The position numbers and the translations under genes are program-made. The notes under the pieces are model-generated. The model was not told the origin of the DNA and made no database searches. It saw only the letters and a list, made by a program, of their open reading frames with translations. This document shows positions 1-12,625 of a stretch of DNA of 64,000 bases, in pieces. Source of the stretch: Otis tarda (lineage: Eukaryota > Chordata > Aves > Otidiformes > Otididae); assembly GCA_026413225.1 (NCBI GenBank), contig CM048553.1:48524001-48588000 (forward strand). Reading direction: 5' to 3'. Each line of letters starts with the position of its first letter. Positions within the stretch are counted from its first letter, which is position 1.

Positions 1-3000
1 CCTCCTTTGACTAGAATCTGGTATTTATATAGCTTCTTACGGTATCAACAACTTTCTGAATGGAAAATAATTGCTTGGATTAAAGTGTTTGAGTCTTGCA
101 CTGAGAGTATTAAGCTCCCCTTCCCCCCTCCCGGTTCTGATTTTAGGAGCCTGTCCACTTTTCTGTGCGTGAGGTGGGAGGAGAGGAGAAAAGGATTTGT
201 TATAAACATGTTTCAAAAATGCATTTTCCCCTCTCGAGGATGTGCTAGAGGAAGTAGTCATGCTTGTTAAATCTTAACTTCCAGGATTCTCTGCAACTCC
301 AGTGATGCTGTCAGTGATGCTGGTTCACATACCTCTTTTGGCAGAAAACACTTCCATACAGTGGGTTCAAGTAAACAGTTGCCAGTTAGGTTTCAGTTTC
401 TCGGTAACTCTAGAATGCTTTAGACATGCAGATTCTCATGTGGGTGTGTATCTTTGTGGGTAGATGGATCAACCCTTGACAGATGAAAATCTCATCCTCT
501 CACTGAACATATGTTCTAAATCTCTCCTGTGAGAATGTACAGGAGCTTACTAGCCAATTTCACTCCATCTTCAGCCTTAATCAATATATTGTAATTAGTG
601 TGGGAACTGCCGTGTTGGGGGTGCATATTTGTTTATGAAGGTTCATTTTGCTAATTAACAGGTTGATAGATTAATGCACACTCCTGCTCCTTGGGTGTAT
701 TAAAGATGGGCTGTAATTTTTCTTTTTTTCTTTTTCTTTTTTTTAGTATCCCCGCACCCTTCCCCCAAGGTTGACACTTCCTTTTTGTTGATGTCTTACA
801 GTACTGAGCATATTATTGCTTCAAGTCAGTCAGCAATGAAAAGAGAAACTTACTCGTTTTCTAAATGAGTGAAGCTCTGAAGATGCAGATCTCCCACTCT
901 TTCTCCCTCTTCCTAGTTTAAAATTAGATCTGCTGGCCCAACAGGAAGGGGCTTACATTTCTTGCTCATTTTCCAACTGTCAAGCAGAGCATGTAGTCAT
1001 GCTGAACAAAGCAGCAGCATTCCTGGATCTTTTTAATGATGTATTCAGAACTCCAGTGCCTCCTGATTTAATGAGTACAGTGAATGTATTCACAACTAAC
1101 AAGAGCGTGCTCATTAAACAGCAGTAAGTTAACTGGCCTATTCTCTTCTAGCAATCCAATTCATCATTAAATGGTGCCATATCTGAATACAACACTGGGC
1201 TGTCAAATGGAGAGGTTAGATGTCCTGTGGGCATGCATGGTTAGGTAGGACTGTTGGAGTATAAGTAATTTAGCTTAGCTTACCTCACTGATATGGCTGC
1301 TTTTCTTGGTGGGGGCTCTGTGCTTGCAGGTCCCAGCCAACCAAAAAGTTTAAACCTAAGCAGTTAGCCAAAATGCTAATTTAAATTGTCTTTTAGTTTC
1401 TAGCTTTCAGTTTTATATTCTACTGTAACATACTATTACTGTTGTGTAAATCCAAAGTAGCACAGCTGTAGTAACTGGAATTACAAGAGTGTAACTGGGG
1501 GCAGAATTGGACCCTTGGTTGACTTGACTGCTACATAAACTCAGTCTCACAGTCCTGATGGTTAAGTGGTGACATCTGAAAAATGAAGAGACCAGTTTTA
1601 ATGTTTTGGATTGGCAGATGGGAGCTGAACAAAGGGTTATGCTGCCTAGAAGCGTACAAGAGCTTGTTGGAGTTGTCTTCAGTGATGTGTAAGTATCTGT
1701 AGCAACTGAGTGCTCATGTAAGTTATCTGCCCTCAAAAGCATACTTACGTTAATTTTTCATGGAATTATGTGTGAAAGTGTAAATATTGAATACTTATAT
1801 TTGCTCTTAATCTGATGTTTCTTCTGAAATGTTTTGGTTTTAATAGTTACAAGTGCTGTTTAATAATAGATTTGGAGGCAGAGGGAATTTGGATCTGAGG
1901 GAGAGATAGCACGTGTACTCTGCTTTTCTACTGGCAACCTCCTGAGACTGTTTTGGGAGCTTTTAGCATAATCAGGATGACACCAAACCACTTATTTAAA
2001 AACAGCTGACAATCTATTCAGTTTGTGCTGTCTGTCTCTCTCTAAACTGATTTCAGAAAAAAGCCCTACAGTCCTTAGTACCTGTTTGCCATCTGGAGCA
2101 GCAGTCTCCTGCGTGGATAGAGGCAGATGTACCGAGTGTCTGATGCAGCCTTCTGCAGCTGCTGCCTGTTCCCACAGGCTGGCTGTACCTGGCTCTGACC
2201 GCTGCTCCTCAGCCAGTCCCTCCAGGTCCCTGGCATGCGTGCCTGTGTAAGTCTGTCAAACGTATACTGAATTCTCTAATAAATAATCATTAAATTTTCC
2301 TTCTTTTCTATTCTTAAGAGTAATTTTCATTCAGATACACTGAATAAGCATAATTGCTTGTGCTTTACATCTGTTGTTTCACATCAATACTGAATGGTAA
2401 GATTCTTTTTAAACGTAAACTTACTGCTTTGTTCATGCTGGTGTATGTTGTAAAACCTAAGCATGAATTCTTGATGTAGTCCAAAGGAAGAAAACTTGCA
2501 CACTTCAGAGTAAGGAAGAACTCATTCTTTCCATCCTTAAATAAGAACAAGCTGTAGCGGTTGATTCAAACTTGAGAGCACTCGTTTATTTGGGGCATCA
2601 TGCAGAGAGACACTTGCAGCTACTGGCATCCTGTGTAGTGTGGAGATGTGTGCAGTGAGCGCACTGTGTGTAGAGAAGGAGGACATAGGTGAGGAGGAGA
2701 TTTCAAGATTTCCTTGTTTGGTCTGTTTTAATCCTCAGTAAAACTTTCCCTGCTGGTGTCTGGGACAGCTGGATTCAGCTGCGTGACCTTTTTCTGTAAT
2801 TTGTTAATGGAGGGGCAATGGGTACTGCCATAGGAATACCATACTAAACTGAGGCATAGAGTGATATTTTGTGATCTGTTGCTTTTTACTTCTGGTCTCA
2901 GGGTTTTTTCTGTCTATATTATGCAGGCTGGTAAAAGGCCTGGGTGTTTTTTTAGTGTTTATATGTTTGGGGGGTGGTTGTTGTTTTGTTTTTTTGTTTT

Positions 3001-6000
3001 TCGTGTTGCCAAGGATTGCCAAGGCAGAAAAGGATTATTTAGGGAACAAGTTGCTTTTATTTTATTCTTATTTCTGAGGTTGAATTGCTTTTAACATTTT
3101 TTTTTTTTAATGCTAGACCACAAATATGCATTAGACAAGGAGGGAAGTGGAAATGGTTCCTGTGTTACAATGCTCAACCCTATTTTTGCAAGATCATAAA
3201 TGATTCTAAATTAATTCTAAACTTTGTCTGTATTGTGGCTTATAGCATTCCTATAGTAGCTACATAACTTATTTTGTACTTTTAATGTTAAGACAGTCTA
3301 CTATGCCCATTTGTTCAAGGAATAATCTGCTGTTTGCTGACTGTGCCTGGGTATCTGAAAAGCTGAGACACATTCCAAATGTTCTAGTTCTGAATAATAA
3401 CTTATCCTGCCTACATACAGTGTTTTCAGAGGAGCTGCAGGGGAAGGATTTTGGATTGAATGCATATTTGCTTGTGTGGGTGTGAAAGAACAGTGTAGGG
3501 GATATTCTTCACTGGAAAAATGATCCACAGTTTTTTTTGTAAACTTTCTTGGCCCATCACTTCAGTTTGGATCTTTACACCCACTGTGCCTAACAGCAGT
3601 TACTACAAATGGCAAAGTTTTGTTACCTTGCATTAGTAAACCAACACTAGTTAATAGCACAGACAAGCTACTCCCTCCAACCTCTCTTTAGATTGTTTTG
3701 AAAAAGACAATGACCTTTTCCTTCCTCACCACCAAGCTAAGATGGTAATGAAAGTTATATTACAAACTTATCAAATAAAATAGTTTAGAAATCAGTTGAA
3801 ATACATTGAGGGTAAAGGAAATAATGAAATTTTGTGCTTTGCATGTAGGATTATTGTGAAGATTGTGTTGGTTGACTGGTGTTTTCTTTCCTGTAGCAAA
3901 TGGACTATTGAAGAGTAGATGTGCCAGACAGTAGACTTGAGTTACTTCAAATACCTCTGCGGTACTGCCATGAAGCACACGGTCTTGAGGCTATGCAGTG
4001 TGAGTCGATGGATGATGTAGGTCATGCAGTGGATTCTTCCTGCTGTGGTGGCATCATGTTTTATGGGTATGCAGGAGACATCTACTTAATGCTTTGAGGC
4101 TTTGGAGATCTTACAGTATCAGCAAGGTGACTCTTCTTGATTAAAAAAAAAAAAAAATCTATGTGTAAACAGCATCAAATAACTGTTTGCTTGTTGCTTA
4201 TAAAGATCATGTGTTTATATTTTGCAAAATGTGTGGTAATGCTCAGGTGTCCAAATCTGTCATTTGCTGTTCTCCCTTTCATTTTTGTCTTTTCTGTCTT
4301 CCCATCCTTCAGGAGGAGAGCTGATTGCACTTCTGTGAGGATTTGATCTCACTGCATGTACTGCAATTATCTTGAGTAAAATGTGCTTGGGGATTTATAG
4401 ATGCCTTTTGGTTTTGTAAGTAAAAAATTTTTTAAGAAGTAGGGGTGATCAATAACAGCTTACCCAGGTACTACTCAACAGAGTGTCTTGACAGAAACTA
4501 CTCTTCCCCTGCAAAAGTCAGATGAATATTTGATGATTCCTTCATTTAACAACAAATCAAGTATTTAAATTGGAATGGAGTAGAATGCCTTGAAGGTTTG
4601 AGGTGTAGCGGTCTGGCAGAGTTGCTACTGGGAGAAGAGGTGGTTGCAATTGCAAACTTGTCCTGAATGCGACTGGACAGGAGGCTGTCTGAGAAAAACT
4701 GTTGTGATCTGTCTTGGAGGAGAAATTAAGGAAAAAAAAATTGCTCAATAGTTTTCTTCAGGAATGATAATTTATTTCCAAATTCTTGAAACTGGAAGTT
4801 TACTGAGGTGGCAGCTCATCCACTGTATAAAAATGCCATTTGGAGGAGGGCAAAGTTCGTGACTGGCTTTCCTTTTGGAGGATAATTTCAGCAAAATGGG
4901 GTTTAATTTGTGGGAGTACTTGTGTGATTGCCAGATGAGCTCATAGCTCTGTTCTCTCATCAGCGTTTCAAGACTTGCAGCAGAAAGCCTTTTGAAATGT
5001 ATGCAGTTGTGAAGTACTGCTTTATTTTGTTTTATAGATATATCTTACTACTTTTGTGAAGACTCTGGAAACGTTTTGTAGTGTTTTCATGATGGTATGT
5101 GCTTCCCTGTTTATGCTTTCTATGTGATGTTTAAGAGGAAAAGATTTGCTAACATCTCCTCTGTTCAGAGGATGTTTGCATACAGTTGTCTATACTGCTC
5201 TGTGCTCAAACTAAAAACTTTGGACGTGGTTAAGAATGTAGATATTGTAAAATGCACTCGAAAGATCAAGGTTTTAATACAGCAGACTGATTGAGAGTAG
5301 TCATCTAACCCTTTCTCTTTGACTCAGTTTGGTAGTTTGTCTAGCTGCTCTGCCAAGAGAGGGCGAGGAAACTTGTGCGTGAGCCAAAGTTACAATTGCA
5401 TTCAAATGACCTTACAGCATCAAGAGCTGTTCATGTGGGGGAAACGCAAATAGAAGCGACACTTAAAGCGAGCCTGCTAGCCAAATGGTGAAATTCTGGA
5501 GGGGGAGAAGAGGCTCAAGAAAGGAAGAACACTATGCAGATGATCAAGAGCAAAAAGAGTTGAAAAGCAGGTACAGCAATGGCTGCTACAGGGCTGTAAT
5601 CCCCCAATGCTGTTTGTCTCTCTTAGAGCTTAGCTTTGAATGTAGTATGTATGTAGTGTGTGTGCAGAGGCATTGCCAGCCATGTTTTAAATTAACTCAG
5701 ACAAAGGAAGGGGACATGGTGAATGCTGCTTTAGTACTTTTTGGATTCCCTTACTCTGCAGTTTAGTTGAATGCTGTTTTTCAACTGTTGCACTGCAGAA
5801 CGCTGCCTGGCCTCTTTCTCAAATAATGCTGAGCTGCTGTTGTGTTGTCAGATGCAGGTTTTGTTCTGGTGGGGCAGAGGGAAAGACTTATGCCTTGGTG
5901 TGCAAAAGTAGGGTATCAAGGGTGTATTGTGCTTGAATGGGCCAAGGATCACTGTTTACTGTGCTTTCTACTTCACTACCTCAAGGTCTAAAATTAGTCT

Positions 6001-6039
6001 AGTAAACTGCTATGTTATTTAAAATGTTACCACCATAAG

Positions 6040-6068
6040 TTTGTTTGTTTGTTTGTTTGGGGGGGGGG
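6040..6068. repeat. (TTTG)n followed by G10
   Basis: Five TTTG units run directly into ten G bases and then AGGGTGAG. Simple repeat. Confidence 0.93.
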
Positions 6069-9000
6069 AGGGTGAGAATAAAACATAAGGAATCTGAGAT
6101 AGCTAATATTTTTAAGGTTACAGATGAAACTGCTTTGGGTATCAGGTATCTTAAGCCGTGATATTATTATTAAACAAGTGTGGTGGGAGCAACCAAATCG
6201 ATGCAAGCTGAATTACTTGTACAGTTTTGCAAGCTTTTGGCTGCAAAAAAATTGCAGTTGTTTGCCATACTTGTATTGTCCTATCTTCACAGGACAAGTA
6301 ATTTGTCACTCATTTCTATTGACAATCCTGGAGCATCAGAGGCAGAAAATGTGGTAATATTTATATGCCATGAGTATTAATCTTTATATATTCTGATAGA
6401 TACTTTAATAACTTTAAGACTACTTACTGAAGTATGCTAGCTATTAGTGGTGCCTGTTTAACTATCACGGACTTCATTCTGTTGTTAAAATGCAAATCCC
6501 TGCAATATAAGGAGCTTAGACATGAATGTTTCCTTTGAAACTGGAGGTAACTTGTGCTGAGGATGTCATCATTTTATTAAGCTTATTTTCTGGATATGAT
6601 TTGAGTTTGCTTTTCTTATCTATATTTAGTTTTGAAAATAGAAATTTAAAACAGAAAAAAGCAAAATGGTTAAAAATTAATACATGAATTTTGGACAGTA
6701 TGAACTATTCTCTTCATAGAACATATTTTTTAAGAATAACTTTTTAAAATCATGATGGCTCTGAAACATTAGAGAGTTACGTGCTTGTGTTCTGATGGCT
6801 GGAAGATGGAAAAGCTATTTAAATCCCTCTCAGCATTGTTACTGTGAATTTGTTTGCTTCCCAATGAATTTTATTGTAATAATCTTCACTACTACTTCAC
6901 TACTACTATAATCAAGTGAGGAACAAGTCTTTATAATTTACTAATTCTTTTTACTACTCCACAACTTGGCTGTGTCTGAACTCTCTTAAAAGAATGAGTA
7001 CATGTAGTGAATTTGTAAAAAAATTTGCAACTGCTTCTCATCAAGTTGAAACAAGAAATCAAATTTAACTATATTTTTCACATGCTCTTTGTTACAAAAC
7101 CCATTTTCACCTCGGAGCCAAAATAATTTAAAGGGCCTTTCCATGGTTGGGAGCTTTTTAGCTTTGGAACAATGCCCATGATAGCTGTTCCTTGCTCTGT
7201 GACTGACTTGAAGGAGGCTGGCATTTCTTAATCAAAAGCTTTACATTTTAAAACTTTGTAAAAATGCTTTGGATCGACACTACTTGCAATACCTAAAATC
7301 CTTAGCACTCAAAAGTTTCGGTGCTACAGCTGTTCTTAGTCTGTTGTAGGAAAGCAATGGGAAGGAAATGAGACATTTTTGTAGAGTTGCTAGCATCTGT
7401 AACATGACTTTGCAAATTATGGGAGTGTAATTGTAGTTGGACAGAGATGGAGTTCATATCAGACAGAAAGAATACTGTTCTTGTTAGCTCTTTTTACACC
7501 ACTCCTTCTGTATTCCCACTAGTTCAGGTAGGATTACATTGCAACAGAAGGACATTTAAATTCTAGTAGGAGCCCTTGTCCATAGGGGTTAAACTAAAAA
7601 AATCTGAAGTGTTCTTGAGTGAAATAAGTCTGGTGGATTTTTCTTGTTCATTTTCATACGGGTCACTTCTTGTCTTCTAAATTTCTGTTTCACTACCTGA
7701 TAAGGAGCATAAAGATAGAGTGAATGCAAAGAGTTTATATTCTCTCTGTTCACTTAACTTACGCACGCTTCTTGTTTCTTTCCATTAAGTCTCCTTCCAG
7801 TGAGGCGCTTATATTCGTCACAGAGTGGCTCAGAATTTGTCCACACTTTATTTATCTCTAAAATATGGAGGAACACCTGCTTTGTACAGGTGTTGAGCAA
7901 TTTTCAGTTCTTGTGGAGAAAGTATTTTCGAAAGAATGTGTTGTTCTCAACCCACCCCTCCACACCCCTCCTTTGCATATCCTAGGTGTTGCTGTTTAAT
8001 GTATGGACTGCAATGGCAGTCAGTTTTGTTCCTTTCTGGTGAACTGTGTTCCAAAACATGGCATTAACATGGATGCTAAGAAGAAAAGTTAGAGGCAGAG
8101 GAGACTTGTGTGATGGGTGCTGTTAGAAACAGCTCTGTAGTCAGGAGGTCTTGTTCCGTGAGCAGTCTTGTCCTAAAGGGACAAAGGGAACTTGGATAAA
8201 ACGAAAGGGTAGGTCTGTACTAAAACTTGCAGTCTTTGCAGACTATTTGGAAAACAGGATAACTTGCTTCCAGTCCTGTTTAAAGACTTGATTATTGGAA
8301 CTAATTTATAATACATTTACTAGTCTTCCTAATTAGGATTTTAGTCGGAATTATTATGAGATGACTTGTTTCAAATATGAAATTAGACTGAGATGGATAT
8401 GTGGCCTTTCAGAGCAGTACAGCTTGCCTTCAGATCTTTACTGGTCATCATGGGGCTGTACAGGAATTACTGGGAAAACCTGAGGATTAGAAGTGATAGC
8501 TGTATATTTCACCTTGTGGTTTCTGTGTTGTTAGATTTTAAAATACTGATACTGTTTCCTCATCAACTGTGATACTGTTCCCTTTGATCCCTCCTCATTC
8601 TGCAGTCCGCTTTCTCTGGAAGAGATGAAATGCGCTTCCTGATGTTGTTTGACTTTATACATACAAGGTTTCATCAGAGAGCTGGAACTGAAGTTGAAAA
8701 ATGTGGCTGACCAAAGAAACTTTCAGTACAGGAGATGCAGAAAAAAATAGCTGCCTAGCTTGTCTCTCAAAATCATGTGAACTTTAAGCCACTCAAGAGC
8801 TTAATTTAGTGGAAGACTGGCCTGAGAGGCTTAATATAGATAGCTTAGATATCATGTGGAAACTCTAATTTAGACATGTATTAATGTAAAAGACCTTGAG
8901 CTTATTTTTGTTTGTTCCTGATGAGATTATTTGTTTACTTGCCTTCTTTAATCCTACTGTTTATTCTCAGGAAATGCAGTACATGGCAGCTGTTACTGCA

Positions 9001-10296
9001 GAACTACACCTTAACTGTACCAGGGAGAGTGAGGGAAAGTCAGCCTTCCTGATGCTGGCGCTTGTTCTGGTTTAGCCAGTTTTCAGTGGAGTCTTCGGTA
9101 AACTTGTTTGATGTTGCTCCTGGTAACTTTGACTAGGAAGGTGTAACAAGTAGTGGCGCTGGTCAGGATTTTCTTCAGCTTCCTGAGAAGTGTTGGTGAC
9201 TTTTGAACCTAGCTTTTCCTTTCTTCCCCTAAGTGAAGTTCTTGAAGCGGTGAGAGAGACATCGAATGTCATAGGGAAAATACTTGTATCTCAAAGTTGA
9301 GAGGAAAGCAGGTAAGTTAGTTCAGATGCACCAGCTTCTCAGTGTCCTCCCTCCAATGTAAAGCAAAACAAAAAAAAACAAAATAGAGTTTAAGTGTTTA
9401 TCTTCAAATGGCAGAGTCTTTAGATCAGGCAAATCCTTTCCTCTTTGCTGCCTCTTGGAGAGATACAAGTTCACTGGGATTTCTACTATTTTTCCTTTTT
9501 CCTTTTTTGAAGTTATGCCTAAGCACTAGTTTACTTGCATGTTTCCCAATACTGTAATTTCAAATTATATCTGTTAACATCAACAGCACAGTAATTTTTA
9601 ACTCTGTTCAGAAAACTTCTTGTTTCTGGCATTGTCATTAACATCAGAAGGGAAGGTCATAGTGTCACTGATGTGACTTAACCTCTGATGAAAGTGTCAT
9701 GGGAAAAACAAATGGACTAATAGATTCCCTGTATGTTTACAGTAGCCATGGAAAGTTCTGCTTTGCTAAAATGTAGATGAAGCTTAGGAAAAAAAACCCA
9801 CCCACACTCTAAATCTTTCCTTTAAAAAAATTGATACTTTCAAGTATGATTTCAGCTCTGCACAGGAATTTATTTCGGGTAAAATCATACTGTTGATCTG
9901 GAAGCAGCTGAGGGTTTTAACTGTACAAGAAAAAATGCTTCCCCAGCATGTGTTCAAAGTCTGGAGTAGGTGTTGTTGATGTCACTCTGAGACTTCTTAA
10001 AGTTACAGCCCTTAATGCAATCACAGTTTATTACATGTAACTGTACTTGCGGATCTCTAATTTCATAACCTGAGAGGTATCATTGGGAGATGTCATTATG
10101 AAAACTATTGTTGTCTTCCATGTGAAAAATTAAAATACCTCAACATTCTTACAGAAGCAGAGAGGGAGTAAGTAGGACATGTTCATGTTTAAAGACTTTT
10201 AAAGTTGATGGTGAATGTTTCGCTACTTAAATTCTCTGTGAACAACGCTAACTTTTATGGACTATGTAGAATAAAGTTGGGAATAAGAGTCAGACT

Positions 10297-10338
10297 AAGT
10301 TTTTGCTCTAATGACACAAGTTTTTGCTCTAAGGACAC
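10297..10338. repeat. 21-bp tandem duplication (2 copies)
   Basis: Two adjacent units of the form AAGTTTTTGCTCTAA(T/G)GACAC, differing at one base, followed by AAG of a third. A recent local duplication. Confidence 0.92.
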
Positions 10339-12601
10339 AAGAACTCTGTTTTCTATCCCTTTTAAGTAAGTCGCAGTAGTATCCTCTGGTAGCTATGAGT
10401 GGTGGAGGTTGCAGAAGTTTGTGGTCTATACAGGGAGGACAGTTTTGTGTATGAAGTTTCAAAGTCTTGCTAACTTTTTGTGTCTTTCTGAGAGATGGCA
10501 AGTTCCTTTTGAGTTAAAACCTCAAATACAGATGCTGTGAGTCAAGATGACTTCTTAAAGATGTCTTGAAAATTTTGGATGGCACTTAGGCATAGTTATG
10601 CAGTACAGAATGCAGTTTTATGCAGCATCTGAGTATGACCTACTTCTTGTAATGTCTCTGTTACATTTGCATTTACTGTAATTTAAAGATAATCAGAATC
10701 TTTCTGTTAGGATAATACTTACTTTTTGAAGGGGAAAGAGCGAAATATTTGTATTTTTGTCTTTATTGAACAATATTGCATTGCTTTACTACTGACAAGA
10801 AATGACTGCCTAGAGTTTTCGAGTGAGCATATATGTGAAGGACAGCCTCAGTCTCTATGATTAGTTTGTATTAGAAGTAGGTTTTGTTATAGCTGCCTCC
10901 CGAAATGCAAACCAGATGTTTTTATGTACAACTTCTTTGAACACCAGACCGATCCCTTATTCCATTAAATCCTTGTTGTTTAACTAGACAGCTCAGTTCT
11001 AGAGATAGAATGAGCACAAACGACTGACTTTCTGGTGTTAAAGCACTCCTTCATTTCATGAAGTGCTGTCAAAACTTTTCTACCTTATCAAGGTTGGATG
11101 GAAACATGCCTTGCATACCTTTTTGAGACTCTAACTGGCCTGTAATTTTGTAGCTATGAACTTTAGGTAGTCGAGGATCTCGTGCATTTTGCCTGTAGTG
11201 ATCATAGCATGCAATGGAACAACAGAACCCACAACACAGGTATCCACACAAAAGTGACCTGGGCAAGCCTTTTAATCCCTCTGTCTGTTTAATCACTGTT
11301 TTGTAGTGAGAAAAATAACTTTGAGTGCTGAGAGGATTGCACTTGCCTGCAAAATGTCACGTACATTATTACATGTTGCTTGTAAGACCTCCAAAGAAAC
11401 AATTGTGGAAGACCGCTTAATTGTGAACTAATACATATTTAAGTGTACTTCAGATTATCAATATGTGTCTAGCATATTCAGATTTTACAGTCAGTGTTGA
11501 TTATAATGCAAAAAATGACATTGTTAATACAATTTTTTCAGATTGCCTGTAAAGTATCTATCACCAGGGGGGTGGGGATAAAAATACATGTTCTGACTGT
11601 GATGGGCATGGATGGACATGCAGTAAAGGCTTGCCTAACTCAAGAAACCATTCTTTAGTCTGCATCTTCAGTCTCTCATGTCATCAGACTGAGCTGTGGG
11701 GCTGTTACTAGGTCTGCAGAAATGTTTTCCACTGATAATGTACATGTCTTGTAGTTGAGAAGCTATTTTTAGCAGTGTGCTTAGACTCTTAGTCACTGAG
11801 GGACAGAGTCCTGGGGGAGAGCTGTAAAAGGGAGCTGCCAGTGGTTTGGAATGGGAAGGGGGAAAAAACGTACCTTTCATTCCCAACTGTTCTGTCTATT
11901 TTTGACGATGTTGTTATTTCCTGGTAACATGCAAACAAAAGGCACATTTCTCAGGTTTGTTAGTTTGCATTCAGCTAGGATTAATCTCTGTTATTGATGG
12001 AAATTTGGTAGAACTGCATGGAGGAAGGCTTCCTTTTTCGCTGTGATGATGTTCAAAGGCTGCCTGGATCTCAACAAACTGACGCCTTTTAACGAGAGTG
12101 AATCTGAAGAAGTGCTGCTCTTCACTATATGTTAGTGGAAAGGCGCTGACCTCAGACAATTTGGATGAAGTGGAGTTATATTAATTTGTACACTGCGTTT
12201 GCTTATATGTAAGACTTTTTCCTAGTTGCACAGTAACCACGGAAGGGTGATGGAGACAACAATGTCACAGAAAAAGGAAATTGTTGTAAATTTAGTGGAA
12301 CCTTTAACTTGACGATGATACTCAGCTAGAGGCAGCTTTTTAATATTTAAAGTTTTATATTTTAAAAAAGCCCCTGTGAGCTTCCATTTGACCCATTTTA
12401 TTCACAGAATGATTGTACAAAAAGACAGCTAAGGTAGAAAAATAGCAAAAAGCAGAAGAGGGGCCACCATTTTACATGATTATGTGCTACTTTATGAACT
12501 CAGGGCAGGAAAGCTGCTGGTTTTTTCCTGGTGGCAAAATAGCTAGTGAGACTCCCCTGAATAAATTGCCATACTTTCCCCTCTCCTCCTTTCCAACGCT
12601 C

Positions 12602-12625
12602 TTTTTTTTTTTTTTTTTTTTTTTT
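12602..12625. repeat. Poly-T run (24)
   Basis: An uninterrupted run of 24 T on the plus strand. There is no CR1 or SINE body next to it, so it is a simple mononucleotide tract. Confidence 0.95.

Noticed and set aside
4142-4157. Poly-A run as the tail of a processed pseudogene
   Set aside because: No coding-like sequence precedes it; simple A run only.
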